37,946 nt of DNA from Segatella copri (GCF_002224675.1 NZ_NMPZ01000033.1:1-37946); one strand, 5' to 3'. Shown: positions 13,649 through 21,308, counted from the first letter of the stretch. Notes: generated by a model not told the origin, from the letters alone. Translations and numbers: made by a program.

Positions 13649-15256
13649 TTATCTTATGTTTACTTTCTTGTATTTTTGATTGCTTGCTGTAGGATTATCC
13701 GGATTAGTCATCTGCAAATATCCTGCTGCAACAAGGGAGGTGATGTAACGCTCACGGTTCTTTGTCTGATTGGATAAACCAAGGCGTTCCATGATCTCTG
13801 CGGTGGTTCGAGGAACTGAACAGAAATTGACTATATCCCTTTGCTTATTAGACAATGACACTTTTTTAGTGTCAGAGTGTCTAAGTCGAGTGTCAGAGTC
13901 TTGGACTTGGTTACTTTTTTCCTCGACTTCGTTACTCTCCTCTTCGACTTCGTTACTTTTTTGTTCGACTTGGTTACCGACTTGGTTACTTTCCCCCTCG
14001 ACTTGGTTACTTTTTTTCTCGACTTTGTTACTTTCTTCTCTCCAAACCGTGATGACAAATTCCTGCGCCTTGTCATTATTCATAAACGTGACATTAACAC
14101 CTTCATCAAGAGCACGAGTGATGCCGCTACCCACACCAGTGTATGGCAGCAAGTATATAGCATTGTTAAAAAGGAACATATTGCGAGGCATGGATGTTCC
14201 AGCCTTGATGTCATCAATAGTGAGTCCGTTAGGCAATGCACCAGGACTATGAATCTCCACACGATTGTCGAAAATGAAAATGCGAACAGGGGCCTTCATG
14301 TTCAACGAACGGTGTACAAGGCTGTTTACAGTGAACTCAACCAAACTGGTGTAAGGTATTTCCAACTTACCCATGCTGTTGAATTCATCTCCCACCTGCA
14401 CATTATGTAGGTTACGAGTGAAGAAATCCATGATAGTGTCATATTGATGAAGCAGATTCCCCTCCATATCTGCATCATTCACCTTGTCACGAAAAACCTT
14501 GCTGCCAACGCTGTTGCCAGCAAAACAGATACACTTGGCTGTCATCATTGGCATCCAGCGTTGGGTGTATTTGCCAAACAGAAGCATGGCAGCAACGGTC
14601 AGTGAACCATCAGGACGGATAAATCGCAGATTGCGAAGTATCTTCTCACTGTCATGCCCCTTAGCGATGGCAGAGCATATCATATCAAGTGATGCTTCAT
14701 TAAAAGCGTCACCTGTCAAGCCTTTCTTTTCCAAAACTCTTTCAAAACGGTTGCCAAGAAACTGCTTGATGGTCGTTGCATCAAGGTCGTTGACAGTTGC
14801 ATCCCTAACACCAGCCTCGTCTGGAGCAAAACTACCGCAGTCGGTCATCATTTCTGCAAGTTCAGCATTATCGAACACTTTACGCTTGTCGGCACCATTC
14901 TTCACCCATACGATTCCCTTGTTGTCATGATAAGGCTTGTTGAGTCCTTCCTTCACAGTAGCAACAACCAAGTTGCCATCCTCAACTTCAACAGTATCTA
15001 TCTTTATCAGAATGGATGGCACTACGTTTTCAGAAGCAATGTCACTCAACAAGTTGGTTGTTTCTTGTACCTCAGAATACGACAAGGCATTGGGTTCTCC
15101 GGTCTTATCCTTTATGCCAACTACCAATTTGCCACCATGTGAATTACTGAAAGCCACTAACTCACAGGCAATATCATATTTGTCGAGAATGCGTTCCTTG
15201 AACTGCACCCCCGACACCTCGCCAGCCTTTATCTGTTTCAATATATCGTTCATCAT
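13649..15256 (-). CDS. AlbA_2 (Schlafen-like) domain ATP-binding protein with heptad-repeat linker
   Basis: About 535 residues from the ATG at 15256, which overlaps the XRE gene's stop (ATGA). Residues ~5-130 form an AlbA_2/AAA_4 domain (GVQFKERILDKYDIACELVAFSNSHGGKLVVGI, VIVATVKEG-like strand, YHDNKGIVWVKNGADKRKV). A central region has the HATPase_c_4-like motif (LVEFTVNSLVHRSLNMKAPVRIFIFDNRVEIHSPGALPNGL). Residues ~405-450 are a repetitive SNxVExx heptad linker, probably coiled coil. The C-terminus is a winged-helix-like domain (LSNKQRDIVNFCSVPRTTAEIMERLGLS). Such proteins are usually treated as transcriptional regulators, and some AlbA_2 proteins take part in defence. It is coupled at both ends: to the XRE gene by ATGA and to the AraC gene by a 2-bp gap. 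Confidence 0.85.
   Translation of the reverse strand: MMNDILKQIKAGEVSGVQFKERILDKYDIACELVAFSNSHGGKLVVGIKDKTGEPNALSYSEVQETTNLLSDIASENVVPSILIKIDTVEVEDGNLVVATVKEGLNKPYHDNKGIVWVKNGADKRKVFDNAELAEMMTDCGSFAPDEAGVRDATVNDLDATTIKQFLGNRFERVLEKKGLTGDAFNEASLDMICSAIAKGHDSEKILRNLRFIRPDGSLTVAAMLLFGKYTQRWMPMMTAKCICFAGNSVGSKVFRDKVNDADMEGNLLHQYDTIMDFFTRNLHNVQVGDEFNSMGKLEIPYTSLVEFTVNSLVHRSLNMKAPVRIFIFDNRVEIHSPGALPNGLTIDDIKAGTSMPRNMFLFNNAIYLLPYTGVGSGITRALDEGVNVTFMNNDKAQEFVITVWREESNKVEKKSNQVEGESNQVGNQVEQKSNEVEEESNEVEEKSNQVQDSDTRLRHSDTKKVSLSNKQRDIVNFCSVPRTTAEIMERLGLSNQTKNRERYITSLVAAGYLQMTNPDNPTASNQKYKKVNIR
13904..14037 (-). repeat. 21-bp minisatellite encoding SNxVExx heptads
   Basis: About seven imperfect copies of a 21-bp unit (core GACTTGGTTAC/GACTTCGTTAC on the given strand) encode SNKVEKK, SNQVEGE, a shortened SNQVG, NQVEQK, SNEVEEE, SNEVEEK and SNQVQD. 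All units are in frame, so copy number could change without breaking the protein, altering only the linker length. Confidence 0.8.
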
Positions 15257-15468
15257 TCTTTGATACATTCTTTGTTCAACAAATCGTTTACATCCACTTT
15301 CAGCAAATCAGAAATCCGTATTAAGGTTTCCAAGTCTGGTTGGCAAGTGTTTGTGCACCATTTAGAAATGGTTGCTTGGTCTTTACCCAACATTTCTGCC
15401 AACCACTTGTTTGAGTGCTTGGTTACTGCCAACATTATCTTCAATCTGTTTACATCTTTCTTTGCCAT
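15253..15468 (-). CDS. XRE-family helix-turn-helix protein
   Basis: 71 residues from the ATG at 15468; the frame stays open further upstream, but that part is hydrophobic, lies across the promoter and does not belong to the fold. The sequence is a single Cro/CI-type HTH domain: RLKIMLAVTKHSNKWLAEMLG, then KDQATISKWCTN as the turn and recognition helix, then PDLETLIRISDLLKVDVNDLL, the usual ending of this family. It should bind DNA as a dimer and may repress its own promoter at 15500-15507. Its stop overlaps the AlbA_2 ATG, a pairing found repeatedly in Bacteroidota. Confidence 0.85.
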   Translation of the reverse strand: MAKKDVNRLKIMLAVTKHSNKWLAEMLGKDQATISKWCTNTCQPDLETLIRISDLLKVDVNDLLNKECIKE

Positions 15469-15499
15469 ACTATATATATAAAATAGGTAAATACACTTG

Positions 15500-15507
15500 C
15501 AAAAGTA
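15500..15507 (-). promoter_or_regulatory. -7 box of the XRE-AlbA_2-AraC operon
   Basis: TACTTTTG on the minus strand fits TAnnTTTG and is followed by a leader of about 25 nt to the ATG at 15468. No well-spaced TTTG -33 box is seen. Confidence 0.5.
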
Positions 15508-15647
15508 CGAAAATAATTTCAGAAAAAGGAACAATAGCCTCAAAATGTTTACGAAACATGCAAATAATTGAGTATTTCGCAATATTGCCCGTTTCATAAA
15601 TAATCATAAAAACAAAGTAAAAAAGGTGTTTTTTGGAAAATTAGATT

Positions 15648-15655
15648 TATCTTTG
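15648..15655 (+). promoter_or_regulatory. -7 box preceding a structured non-coding segment
   Basis: TATCTTTG fits TAnnTTTG exactly. A TTTG at 15632-15635 is too close (12 bp) to be a normal -33 element. A start near 15662 would place the hairpin cluster 15667-15762 at the 5' end of the transcript. No ORF of convincing length follows before the regulator at 16040. Confidence 0.45.
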
Positions 15656-15666
15656 CATATATATTT

Positions 15667-15777
15667 GAAGGCGTTCTTTGCATATTGCAAAATACAGAAA
15701 CGAGCAGAAGTCCGCTCGTTTCCATATTGTTACCTATATAATATAGGCAAACGCCCAACTTCTTGATTTTCAATCAA
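15667..15777 (+). ncRNA. Candidate structured RNA: closing stem around three hairpins, then a terminal hairpin
   Basis: In a gene-free stretch, GGCGTT (15670-15675) can pair with AACGCC (15750-15755). Between them are three perfect hairpins: TTTGCA/TGCAAA (15677-15691), GAAACGAGC/GCTCGTTTC (15697-15722) and CCTATAT/ATATAGG (15733-15747). A fourth short hairpin, TTGATT/AATCAA (15763-15777), follows the closing stem. Together this is a four-way junction behind a good -7 box. I match it to no known RNA family. The rest of the 15469-16039 spacer holds the XRE promoter, two TAGACC elements and the regulator's promoter; 15781-15888 shows nothing I can name. The fold is inferred by eye and could be fortuitous in AT-rich DNA. 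Confidence 0.4.
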
Positions 15778-15890
15778 AGTCCAAATTAGAGCGAGTTACC
15801 TGAATTAACATTATGCTTCCTGGCAACCAAAGCGTGAGATTCTGTTATCTGATGCAGAAAGGTTGGTAATGCGAAAATACTACTATTATT

Positions 15891-15907
15891 TAGACCCCCT
15901 TTTGTTA
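15891..15907 (+). promoter_or_regulatory. TAGACC element A upstream of the TPR-HTH regulator
   Basis: TAGACCCCCTTTTGTTA. It shares TAGACC and TTTTGTTA with element D (17759-17774) in front of the toxin/peptide operon, and lies 78 bp upstream of element B. Confidence 0.5.
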
Positions 15908-15968
15908 TAAATATAATATATATACCTGATAATCAGTTGTATTGTGCTTTTCTGCAGACTTTGTATTT

Positions 15969-15984
15969 TAGACCCTATTTAGTT
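15969..15984 (+). promoter_or_regulatory. TAGACC element B, 37 bp before the regulator's -7 box
   Basis: TAGACCCTATTTAGTT begins exactly 37 bp before the -7 box at 16006. Element D has the same 37-bp distance to its own -7 box. This is consistent with an activator site just upstream of RNA polymerase. Confidence 0.55.
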
Positions 15985-16005
15985 CTATTATTGAAAAATA
16001 TTTTG

Positions 16006-16013
16006 TATTTTTG
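16006..16013 (+). promoter_or_regulatory. -7 box of the TPR-HTH regulator gene
   Basis: TATTTTTG fits TAnnTTTG and is followed by GCGCCCAGAAT, closely similar to the GCAGCCGAGAAT that follows the toxin operon's box. The ATG at 16040 lies 27 bp downstream of the box. Confidence 0.6.
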
Positions 16014-16039
16014 CGCCCAGAATGTAATTATACTAAAAT

Positions 16040-17653
16040 ATGAGAAGAAGTATTTCGTATACGATATTGTTTTTTATGATGCTTTCGGTGTTGGTATCAT
16101 GTTATCAAAGTCATAAGAAAGAGTTGGACTTAGCTTATACGTTGGCAGAGTCTAAGCCAGATAGTGCCTTGGCCTTTTTGAACCGTATCAATCAAGGTAA
16201 ACTCTCAGATAAAGATATGGCGAAGTATGCCCTTACTTATTACATGGCACAAGACAAGTCGGGCTTGGATGTGGATAACGATTCCTTGATTCGCATAGCG
16301 TATGATTGGTATGGTAAGCATCAAGCCGATTCTCTTTATGCTTCATCCTTGTATTATATGGGAAAATGCTTTCTGCTGAATGATAGTATGGAGCAGGCAA
16401 AGGCTTGTTTAGAAAAGTCCTATTCCATATCTGACAGCCTCCATAATATGAATTTAAAATGCTTGGCATTGGATAAGCTGATTGAAGTCGAAGAACAGCT
16501 GGCACCTTACAAAGCTTTGAACTATGCTAAAGCTTTGGTGAAGATGTATGAGTCCATGCCAAATGTTAGTATATATAATAAGGTGGCAGCGCATTTGAGG
16601 CTAGGGGAAACCTTTTTTAGTGTAGATAGTTTACAACAAGCCTTGGAAGAAGAGGAAAAAGCATATAGACAGGCGAAACAGGTGGATGATAGAAACTTAT
16701 TGTCTTATGTAAGACAAAATCTAGCAAGTTCCTTTGAGGAAATGGGAGAAAATGATAGTTGTTTGTATTATGCACGACAGGCTTATGACTTGAATGCTGC
16801 AAATAGATTTTCTTGCTTGTTGACGTTGGCTTCTGCTTATATCTCTGTAGATTCTATAAACCAAGCCTTTAGGTTGTTGAAACAAGCAACGCCAAAAACG
16901 GCAGAAGATCGTTACTCAGTGTTTTATGTGCAAAGCCAAGCTGCAATGAAAGCCCAAGATTATAAGTCTGCTAAGAGCTTTAGCGATTCGGCGTACCATT
17001 ATTTGGAAGATATGTATCGAACAGCATTACAGGGTAAAGCAGATTATTATAAATCATTCTTGAAAAAGGAAAGTGAAAGGGCGAAAATGCAAGGTAAAGC
17101 CGAAATGCAGCGATGGGTGTTTAGCTTGATGGCCGTATTGTTTTTTGTTGTGGTTATATTTGTTTTGTATGTTTATAAGTCATATAAGAAGCAGGTAAAA
17201 CTACGTATGGAACATGAAAGGGAGGTGCATCTCCAAAAGCAACAAATGCAGGATAAAATACATCAAGAGGAACTTTCACATAAAGAGGTTCAACTATCTG
17301 TGATGCGTAACTATTTGCAAAAGAAGATAGATGTTGTAGAAAAATTAAATTCCATAGCTCCAAATGAGAATAAGCACGTTGTGTTGTCAGAGAGTGATTG
17401 GGACGAATTGGAGGTGTTTTTAGATAGTGTGGAAAACCTATTTGTGAAAAGACTCAAGCAAAAACATCCGAATTTATCTAAGACCGATTTAAGGCTAATG
17501 ATGCTGTTGCGTTTAAAGCTGTCGCAAAAAGCGTTGGCTTCTATCTATTGTATTAGCGAGAAAGCAATTAAGCAAAAATTGTTCTTGTACAAGAATAAGG
17601 TTGGCATTAAAAATGAGCATTTTTCGCTTCGTAACTACATAGAAAACTACTAA
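16040..17653 (+). CDS. TPR - transmembrane - HTH regulator (DUF6377-like type)
   Basis: 537 residues. The N-terminus is a lipoprotein or uncleaved signal (ILFFMMLSVLVSC). Residues ~30-340 are tetratricopeptide repeats (for example SLYYMGKCFLLNDSMEQAKACLEKSYSI and NDSCLYYARQAYDLNAANR). One membrane span lies near 358-380 (VFSLMAVLFFVVVIFVLYVY), then a coiled coil (~380-430), and a C-terminal DNA-binding domain (LSKTDLRLMMLLRLKLSQKALASIYCISEKAIKQKLFLYKNKVGI) like the LuxR-like HTH of this Bacteroidota family. The periplasmic repeats probably sense a peptide or envelope signal and the cytoplasmic HTH controls transcription. Its promoter shares elements with that of the operon that follows, pointing to that operon as its target and to autoregulation (inference). 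Confidence 0.85.
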   Translation: MRRSISYTILFFMMLSVLVSCYQSHKKELDLAYTLAESKPDSALAFLNRINQGKLSDKDMAKYALTYYMAQDKSGLDVDNDSLIRIAYDWYGKHQADSLYASSLYYMGKCFLLNDSMEQAKACLEKSYSISDSLHNMNLKCLALDKLIEVEEQLAPYKALNYAKALVKMYESMPNVSIYNKVAAHLRLGETFFSVDSLQQALEEEEKAYRQAKQVDDRNLLSYVRQNLASSFEEMGENDSCLYYARQAYDLNAANRFSCLLTLASAYISVDSINQAFRLLKQATPKTAEDRYSVFYVQSQAAMKAQDYKSAKSFSDSAYHYLEDMYRTALQGKADYYKSFLKKESERAKMQGKAEMQRWVFSLMAVLFFVVVIFVLYVYKSYKKQVKLRMEHEREVHLQKQQMQDKIHQEELSHKEVQLSVMRNYLQKKIDVVEKLNSIAPNENKHVVLSESDWDELEVFLDSVENLFVKRLKQKHPNLSKTDLRLMMLLRLKLSQKALASIYCISEKAIKQKLFLYKNKVGIKNEHFSLRNYIENY

Positions 17654-17677
17654 AAAGAAGAGGGTAAAATGAAGTTT

Positions 17678-17689
17678 TAGACCTTATGA
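17678..17689 (+). promoter_or_regulatory. TAGACC element C, upstream of the toxin/peptide operon
   Basis: TAGACCTTATGA starts 81 bp before element D; elements A and B upstream of the regulator are 78 bp apart. It is the least complete copy, keeping only the TAGACC core and the next few bases. Confidence 0.4.
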
Positions 17690-17692
17690 AAT

Positions 17693-17701
17693 GGGGGGGG
17701 G
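17693..17701 (+). repeat. Homopolymer G9 between elements C and D
   Basis: Nine consecutive G in the 186-bp spacer between the regulator gene and the operon. Changes in length would alter the spacing of the two TAGACC elements. Confidence 0.75.
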
Positions 17702-17758
17702 AAAATTTTAAGTATCTGATATATAGTATTATATGCGCTTTGTACTATTGCGAAGAAA

Positions 17759-17774
17759 TAGACCTATTTTGTTA
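17759..17774 (+). promoter_or_regulatory. TAGACC element D, 37 bp before the toxin-operon -7 box
   Basis: TAGACCTATTTTGTTA begins 37 bp before the -7 box at 17796, exactly the geometry of element B in front of the regulator gene. Confidence 0.55.
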
Positions 17775-17795
17775 GGCGTATATTGGAAAAACTAG

Positions 17796-17803
17796 TAATT
17801 TTG
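17796..17803 (+). promoter_or_regulatory. -7 box of the toxin/peptide operon
   Basis: TAATTTTG fits TAnnTTTG. The first gene starts at 17840, after a purine-rich AAAAAGGTAAGG that could serve as the ribosome site. No proper TTTG -33 is present, consistent with dependence on an activator. Confidence 0.6.
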
Positions 17804-17839
17804 CAGCCGAGAATTAATAACAATTAAAAAGGTAAGGTT

Positions 17840-18214
17840 ATGAAGAAAGTGAAAATGTTTGTTTTGATGCTGTTGCTTCTTGTTTTTGCTCCTAGCCAAG
17901 TGGGTGCAAAATATTCTCTTGCGACAAAGAATATTCCTGTAAATAGAAAAAAAGGACATTTGGGAACTCGTGCAGATGGTCTTGATATTGTGGTAAGCTT
18001 AGAAAAAAAATCACTTGTTGCAAAAGTAAGCCATTATGTTGGTGAAGTAAAGGTTTATGTTCATGATGACAATGGAAATATTGCTGCTACTACTTTTCTG
18101 TTCGTAGATGGCGATGGACAATGTACTTTGGACTTACATACATTAGATAGTGGTCCTTATGAAGTTGTTCTTGAGTTTTCCAGTGTAATTTATGCTGGTA
18201 TATTTGAACTCTAA
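17840..18214 (+). CDS. Small secreted protein, DUF3244-like
   Basis: 124 residues. A signal peptide (residues 1-23, KMFVLMLLLLVFAPSQVGA) has a likely AxA-type cleavage at VGA. The mature protein is beta-rich: GLDIVVSLEKKSLVAKV, GEVKVYVHDDNGNIAATTFLF, GQCTLDLHTLDSGPYEVVLEF. This repeat of short strands with LDSGPYEV near the end resembles the DUF3244 family of small exported Bacteroidota proteins, which have an Ig-like fold and often accompany peptide and regulator loci. It is the first gene of the operon, 29 bp before the next. It could be an immunity or signal-binding protein for the TPR regulator; neither can be decided here. Confidence 0.7.
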   Translation: MKKVKMFVLMLLLLVFAPSQVGAKYSLATKNIPVNRKKGHLGTRADGLDIVVSLEKKSLVAKVSHYVGEVKVYVHDDNGNIAATTFLFVDGDGQCTLDLHTLDSGPYEVVLEFSSVIYAGIFEL

Positions 18215-18243
18215 GTTATTAACTATATAAATAAAAGATACGC

Positions 18244-19644
18244 ATGAAAAAGTTGTTATTGTTGGTGCTTGTTGCCTATGGCTGTGCATTAAATTCATGT
18301 ACAGACCAAAATGGAGAACTTGTTAGCTTTGCGCAAAACAGAGAAATAGCAAGTCTGAATAGCATGAGAAGTACTAGAGCTGTTGATAGTACAAGTGTGG
18401 ATAGTATTCTTCCTATAGAAGAAACAGAGGAGTCAGCAAGACTGCGTGAAACATTGCGTCAACATTCTATACAGTCTGTTTCTGCTCTAGCTTCTTATGG
18501 AGAAGATGATGAATATTTTTCATCTAATATTTATGCGATTCGTGAAATGCCACTGAATATTAGTGTTCGTTCTGTGGCAACAGGTTCAAACGCAAGCTAT
18601 AAGTATCTTTCTTGCTCGGAGGCAGGAAAGGAAGTTGTGCTCAGTAGTCAGAATACAGCTCAGTCAAGTAAATTCTTTCTCAAAATTTTGCCAGCAACAT
18701 CTGGGATACCTTATTTAATTTATTCAAAGAATTCTAATACGCCTCTTAATGTAGGGTATTATACTAATAAGCCAGATGATAAAATATTAATGTCTGCTAA
18801 GGATAACAGCGGCTCTCTATATAGTGCCTCTTGGGATTTATTGGCATCGCCTTCATATAAGGGTTACTTTGCTATTCAGAGTGAGTCTTATATAGGACAG
18901 GCCGATCCTAATAATTCTTGGTCGATATTCTATTATGTGCTTGAGGCTAAAGCCAATAATAAGTTGGGTTATGCACGGCGAGTCAATGGAAAAGGGCAAC
19001 AAGAGTTTTTTATTCAGCCGATAGACAAGTTTGACATTGATTATATAGAATTTGATAAATCTTCGGCACAGATTAGCAAGTTGACTCCATTGGAAGTAGT
19101 TAGTTATGGGAAGAATGAGACAGAAGAACGTCGTAGTTTTTCGATAAAAGCTTCTCATTATGCGACGGATACCTATCAGTTTTCAGAAACAGGACGTTTA
19201 AAATTCTTATGGAATGATTCTCCGACTTTTTACCGTCCTTATGTGCTGGCAAATAAATTGGTTGTACCTTCTCCAGTTAATCCTGATGATGAACCTAATC
19301 CTGGTGAATTCTTGCGTGATATGAAATATTCCAACTCAAAGGGGAGAGTGAGCCGTGTGCTAACAGTAGAAACTGAGGGAATTGCAAAACCGAACTCTTT
19401 GATAGAAGTAACGTCTTATTTGGAAGGCTATTCTGTTTCTGCCAATTACGTTGCAGAGATGAAAGTAAAGGTAAATAATGAGGAAAGAAAGGTCAAAGTC
19501 AAGGGTACGTGGTATGGAACAATGTATACTACAAAACGAGCAAAACCTGATATAGTAAAATGTTTTGATCTTGATGATGGGGAAGAATTGTCTTTACGAA
19601 AGAAGTCTCATCCAGTAATAATTTCTAAAACTATATTGAAATGA
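18244..19644 (+). CDS. Lipoprotein with possible beta-trefoil and aerolysin-like regions (putative pore-forming toxin)
   Basis: 466 residues. A lipoprotein signal ends at Cys19 (YGCALNSC). Residues ~115-265 have the look of a beta-trefoil/ricin-type lectin: YKYLSCSEAGKEVVLSS, FLKILPATSGIPYLIYSKN, NTPLNVGYYTN, GYFAIQSESYIGQAD, KLGYARRVNGKG. Residues ~275-450 are a beta-rich tail whose segment SLIEVTSYLEGYSVSANYVAEMKVKV..KGTWYGTMYT resembles the aerolysin/ETX-MTX2 type of strand pair (inference from pattern only). I recognise no exact family. The stop overlaps the MACPF gene's ATG (ATGA), so the two are made together and may act as one toxin pair. An alternative is a surface carbohydrate-binding lipoprotein. 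Confidence 0.55.
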   Translation: MKKLLLLVLVAYGCALNSCTDQNGELVSFAQNREIASLNSMRSTRAVDSTSVDSILPIEETEESARLRETLRQHSIQSVSALASYGEDDEYFSSNIYAIREMPLNISVRSVATGSNASYKYLSCSEAGKEVVLSSQNTAQSSKFFLKILPATSGIPYLIYSKNSNTPLNVGYYTNKPDDKILMSAKDNSGSLYSASWDLLASPSYKGYFAIQSESYIGQADPNNSWSIFYYVLEAKANNKLGYARRVNGKGQQEFFIQPIDKFDIDYIEFDKSSAQISKLTPLEVVSYGKNETEERRSFSIKASHYATDTYQFSETGRLKFLWNDSPTFYRPYVLANKLVVPSPVNPDDEPNPGEFLRDMKYSNSKGRVSRVLTVETEGIAKPNSLIEVTSYLEGYSVSANYVAEMKVKVNNEERKVKVKGTWYGTMYTTKRAKPDIVKCFDLDDGEELSLRKKSHPVIISKTILK

Positions 19645-21308
19645 AACATGTAAAAGTAATATTGTTTGCAGCACTGGCTATAATAGCCAGTGCATGCACC
19701 GATGAAGTCTCTGATTCTATGAATTCGGAAATTTCTATGGATAAGTCATTGGTACTTAAGAGAAATCCTAATCTTCCTATTTCTCATTCTAAATTCTATG
19801 TTCCAAAGAATGATGTGACTCGCTCCTCTGTGATTAATGGAAATTCCGAGGCATTATTGGGTTGCGGCTATAAACTTTTGGGAGGAACTTACGTAATGGG
19901 AGATTTTGCTAATTTTAGTGCATATCCAGTTGTAAATTTGAAAGCTTTGCAGGATTATGATGCTGCATATGTCAGTGCAACACACTTAAATACATCGGAT
20001 CGTAAGGTGGTAACCTTTGCTGATTTTGATAGATACCAATACAATTCTACTGTTACTAAAAAGGTGTCATCAGGTTTCTCGCTAAATTTTAAGGTTTTTT
20101 CTCTTGGGCATAAGAAAGCAACAACGGAAACTTTCAAGACCATCATAGATAATTCGAACGATGCTACTTTTGGAGAACTATCTTTATATTTTATTAGTAA
20201 TCAATATAGTTTGCAGAATTCAGCAGCAGCAAGGAGCCTTTATGCACGTAAATTTATAGAAAAATCATTCATTAAAAATTTGTATAATTCAACAATATCT
20301 TCTAATCTTAAAAACTATGGGGAGTTTGTTGTTACAGGTTATCTTACGGGAGGAAAGGCATATGCAAGCTATGCAGGTTGTAATAGTACTGCAAAAACGA
20401 CAGAGGGCAAAGAAAAAGGATTGGAAAAATCAATAAATGCTTCTGTTACTTATAAAGGGGCGACAGGAAGTGGTGAGTTGGGATTTACTAGTTCAAACCA
20501 GTCTTCGTCAACAACAGAGTTTAAAAGTACGGATACATTTGTCCAGATTAAGACATTTGGTGGTATTCAAGACGGAGATGCTGTAGTGAAGACATGTGCT
20601 TTAAGTGATTTAAATGTCGATTTAAGCTCTTGGTTTAACTCATTGAACGATGATAAAACTCATACCATAATTGATGTTACAGATAATAGTTTGCTACCTT
20701 TATCAGACTTTGTGTTGGAGAAAAATTTTAAGCAAAGGTTTGATGATACAACAAATGGAGTCTTAGCGACTTATAATGAGTTTGTTATTCCTTATATGGA
20801 AACCGCAAGAGTGATGGTACGCTCAACTTCTGCTTATGAGCCATTGTATGATGTATGTCCAGTACTCGTTACACGCCAAGGAGATAGAATCATATTCAAG
20901 ACTAGTCAGGTAAAAACTGATGACGAATTACGCAAGAACAGTAATGCGGAACAATTTGACCTAAAGCACCAAGCTATTTTGGAACAAACAGATAAACTGT
21001 TTAGTGTAGAGATTGGTTTGGAGCCCAATAAAAAGGCAAGATTGAATCCAATGTTGCGCAATCCTTTATGTATAGAAGTTGTGGATTTTGACAAATCAGA
21101 ATATTATCGTTATTACAATGCTTCAAATAGTGTAGAATATGTATATAACCCAAAGAAAAAGGTTGCATTTTCTTATTATGTAGATGAAGATGAAGATGAG
21201 GGTGATATAGCTGAGGTATATGGAATTAGTTCTTGGGTGGATTCTTTGCCTGAAAAGAAAATCGCTATAGGAACTTTGGCGAATTATTATACAATTATCG
21301 GACTATAA
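19641..21308 (+). CDS. MACPF-domain lipoprotein (putative pore-forming antibacterial toxin)
   Basis: 555 residues with lipobox SAC (Cys19). GCGYKLLGGTYVMGDFANFSAYPVVNL (from ~74) matches the opening of Bacteroidota MACPF domains, and YGEFVVTGYLTGGKA (226-240) fits the MACPF signature (Tyr-Gly, then a Gly-Gly turn). The ~135-220 and ~255-330 stretches supply the helical clusters that become membrane hairpins in this superfamily. The C-terminal ~200 residues form a separate domain with an acidic tail (EDEDEGD). Related Bacteroidales secreted antimicrobial proteins are MACPF pore formers that kill close relatives. Here the gene is embedded in a radical-SAM peptide operon, which is unusual. Assignment to MACPF is by motif only. 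Confidence 0.72.
   Translation: MKHVKVILFAALAIIASACTDEVSDSMNSEISMDKSLVLKRNPNLPISHSKFYVPKNDVTRSSVINGNSEALLGCGYKLLGGTYVMGDFANFSAYPVVNLKALQDYDAAYVSATHLNTSDRKVVTFADFDRYQYNSTVTKKVSSGFSLNFKVFSLGHKKATTETFKTIIDNSNDATFGELSLYFISNQYSLQNSAAARSLYARKFIEKSFIKNLYNSTISSNLKNYGEFVVTGYLTGGKAYASYAGCNSTAKTTEGKEKGLEKSINASVTYKGATGSGELGFTSSNQSSSTTEFKSTDTFVQIKTFGGIQDGDAVVKTCALSDLNVDLSSWFNSLNDDKTHTIIDVTDNSLLPLSDFVLEKNFKQRFDDTTNGVLATYNEFVIPYMETARVMVRSTSAYEPLYDVCPVLVTRQGDRIIFKTSQVKTDDELRKNSNAEQFDLKHQAILEQTDKLFSVEIGLEPNKKARLNPMLRNPLCIEVVDFDKSEYYRYYNASNSVEYVYNPKKKVAFSYYVDEDEDEGDIAEVYGISSWVDSLPEKKIAIGTLANYYTIIGL

Noticed and set aside
13877..14410. 177-aa plus-strand frame with repeated hydrophobic FVTFLFD units
   Set aside because: It is the complement of the heptad minisatellite in the AlbA_2 gene; the repeats come from the real gene's codons.
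15822..15828. GGCAACC motif in the spacer, reminiscent of a SAM-I riboswitch core
   Set aside because: The other conserved parts of that riboswitch (GGGA, GCCC.ATGAA upstream and the GGTGCTAATTCC segment) are missing, and the nearby genes have no link to methionine.
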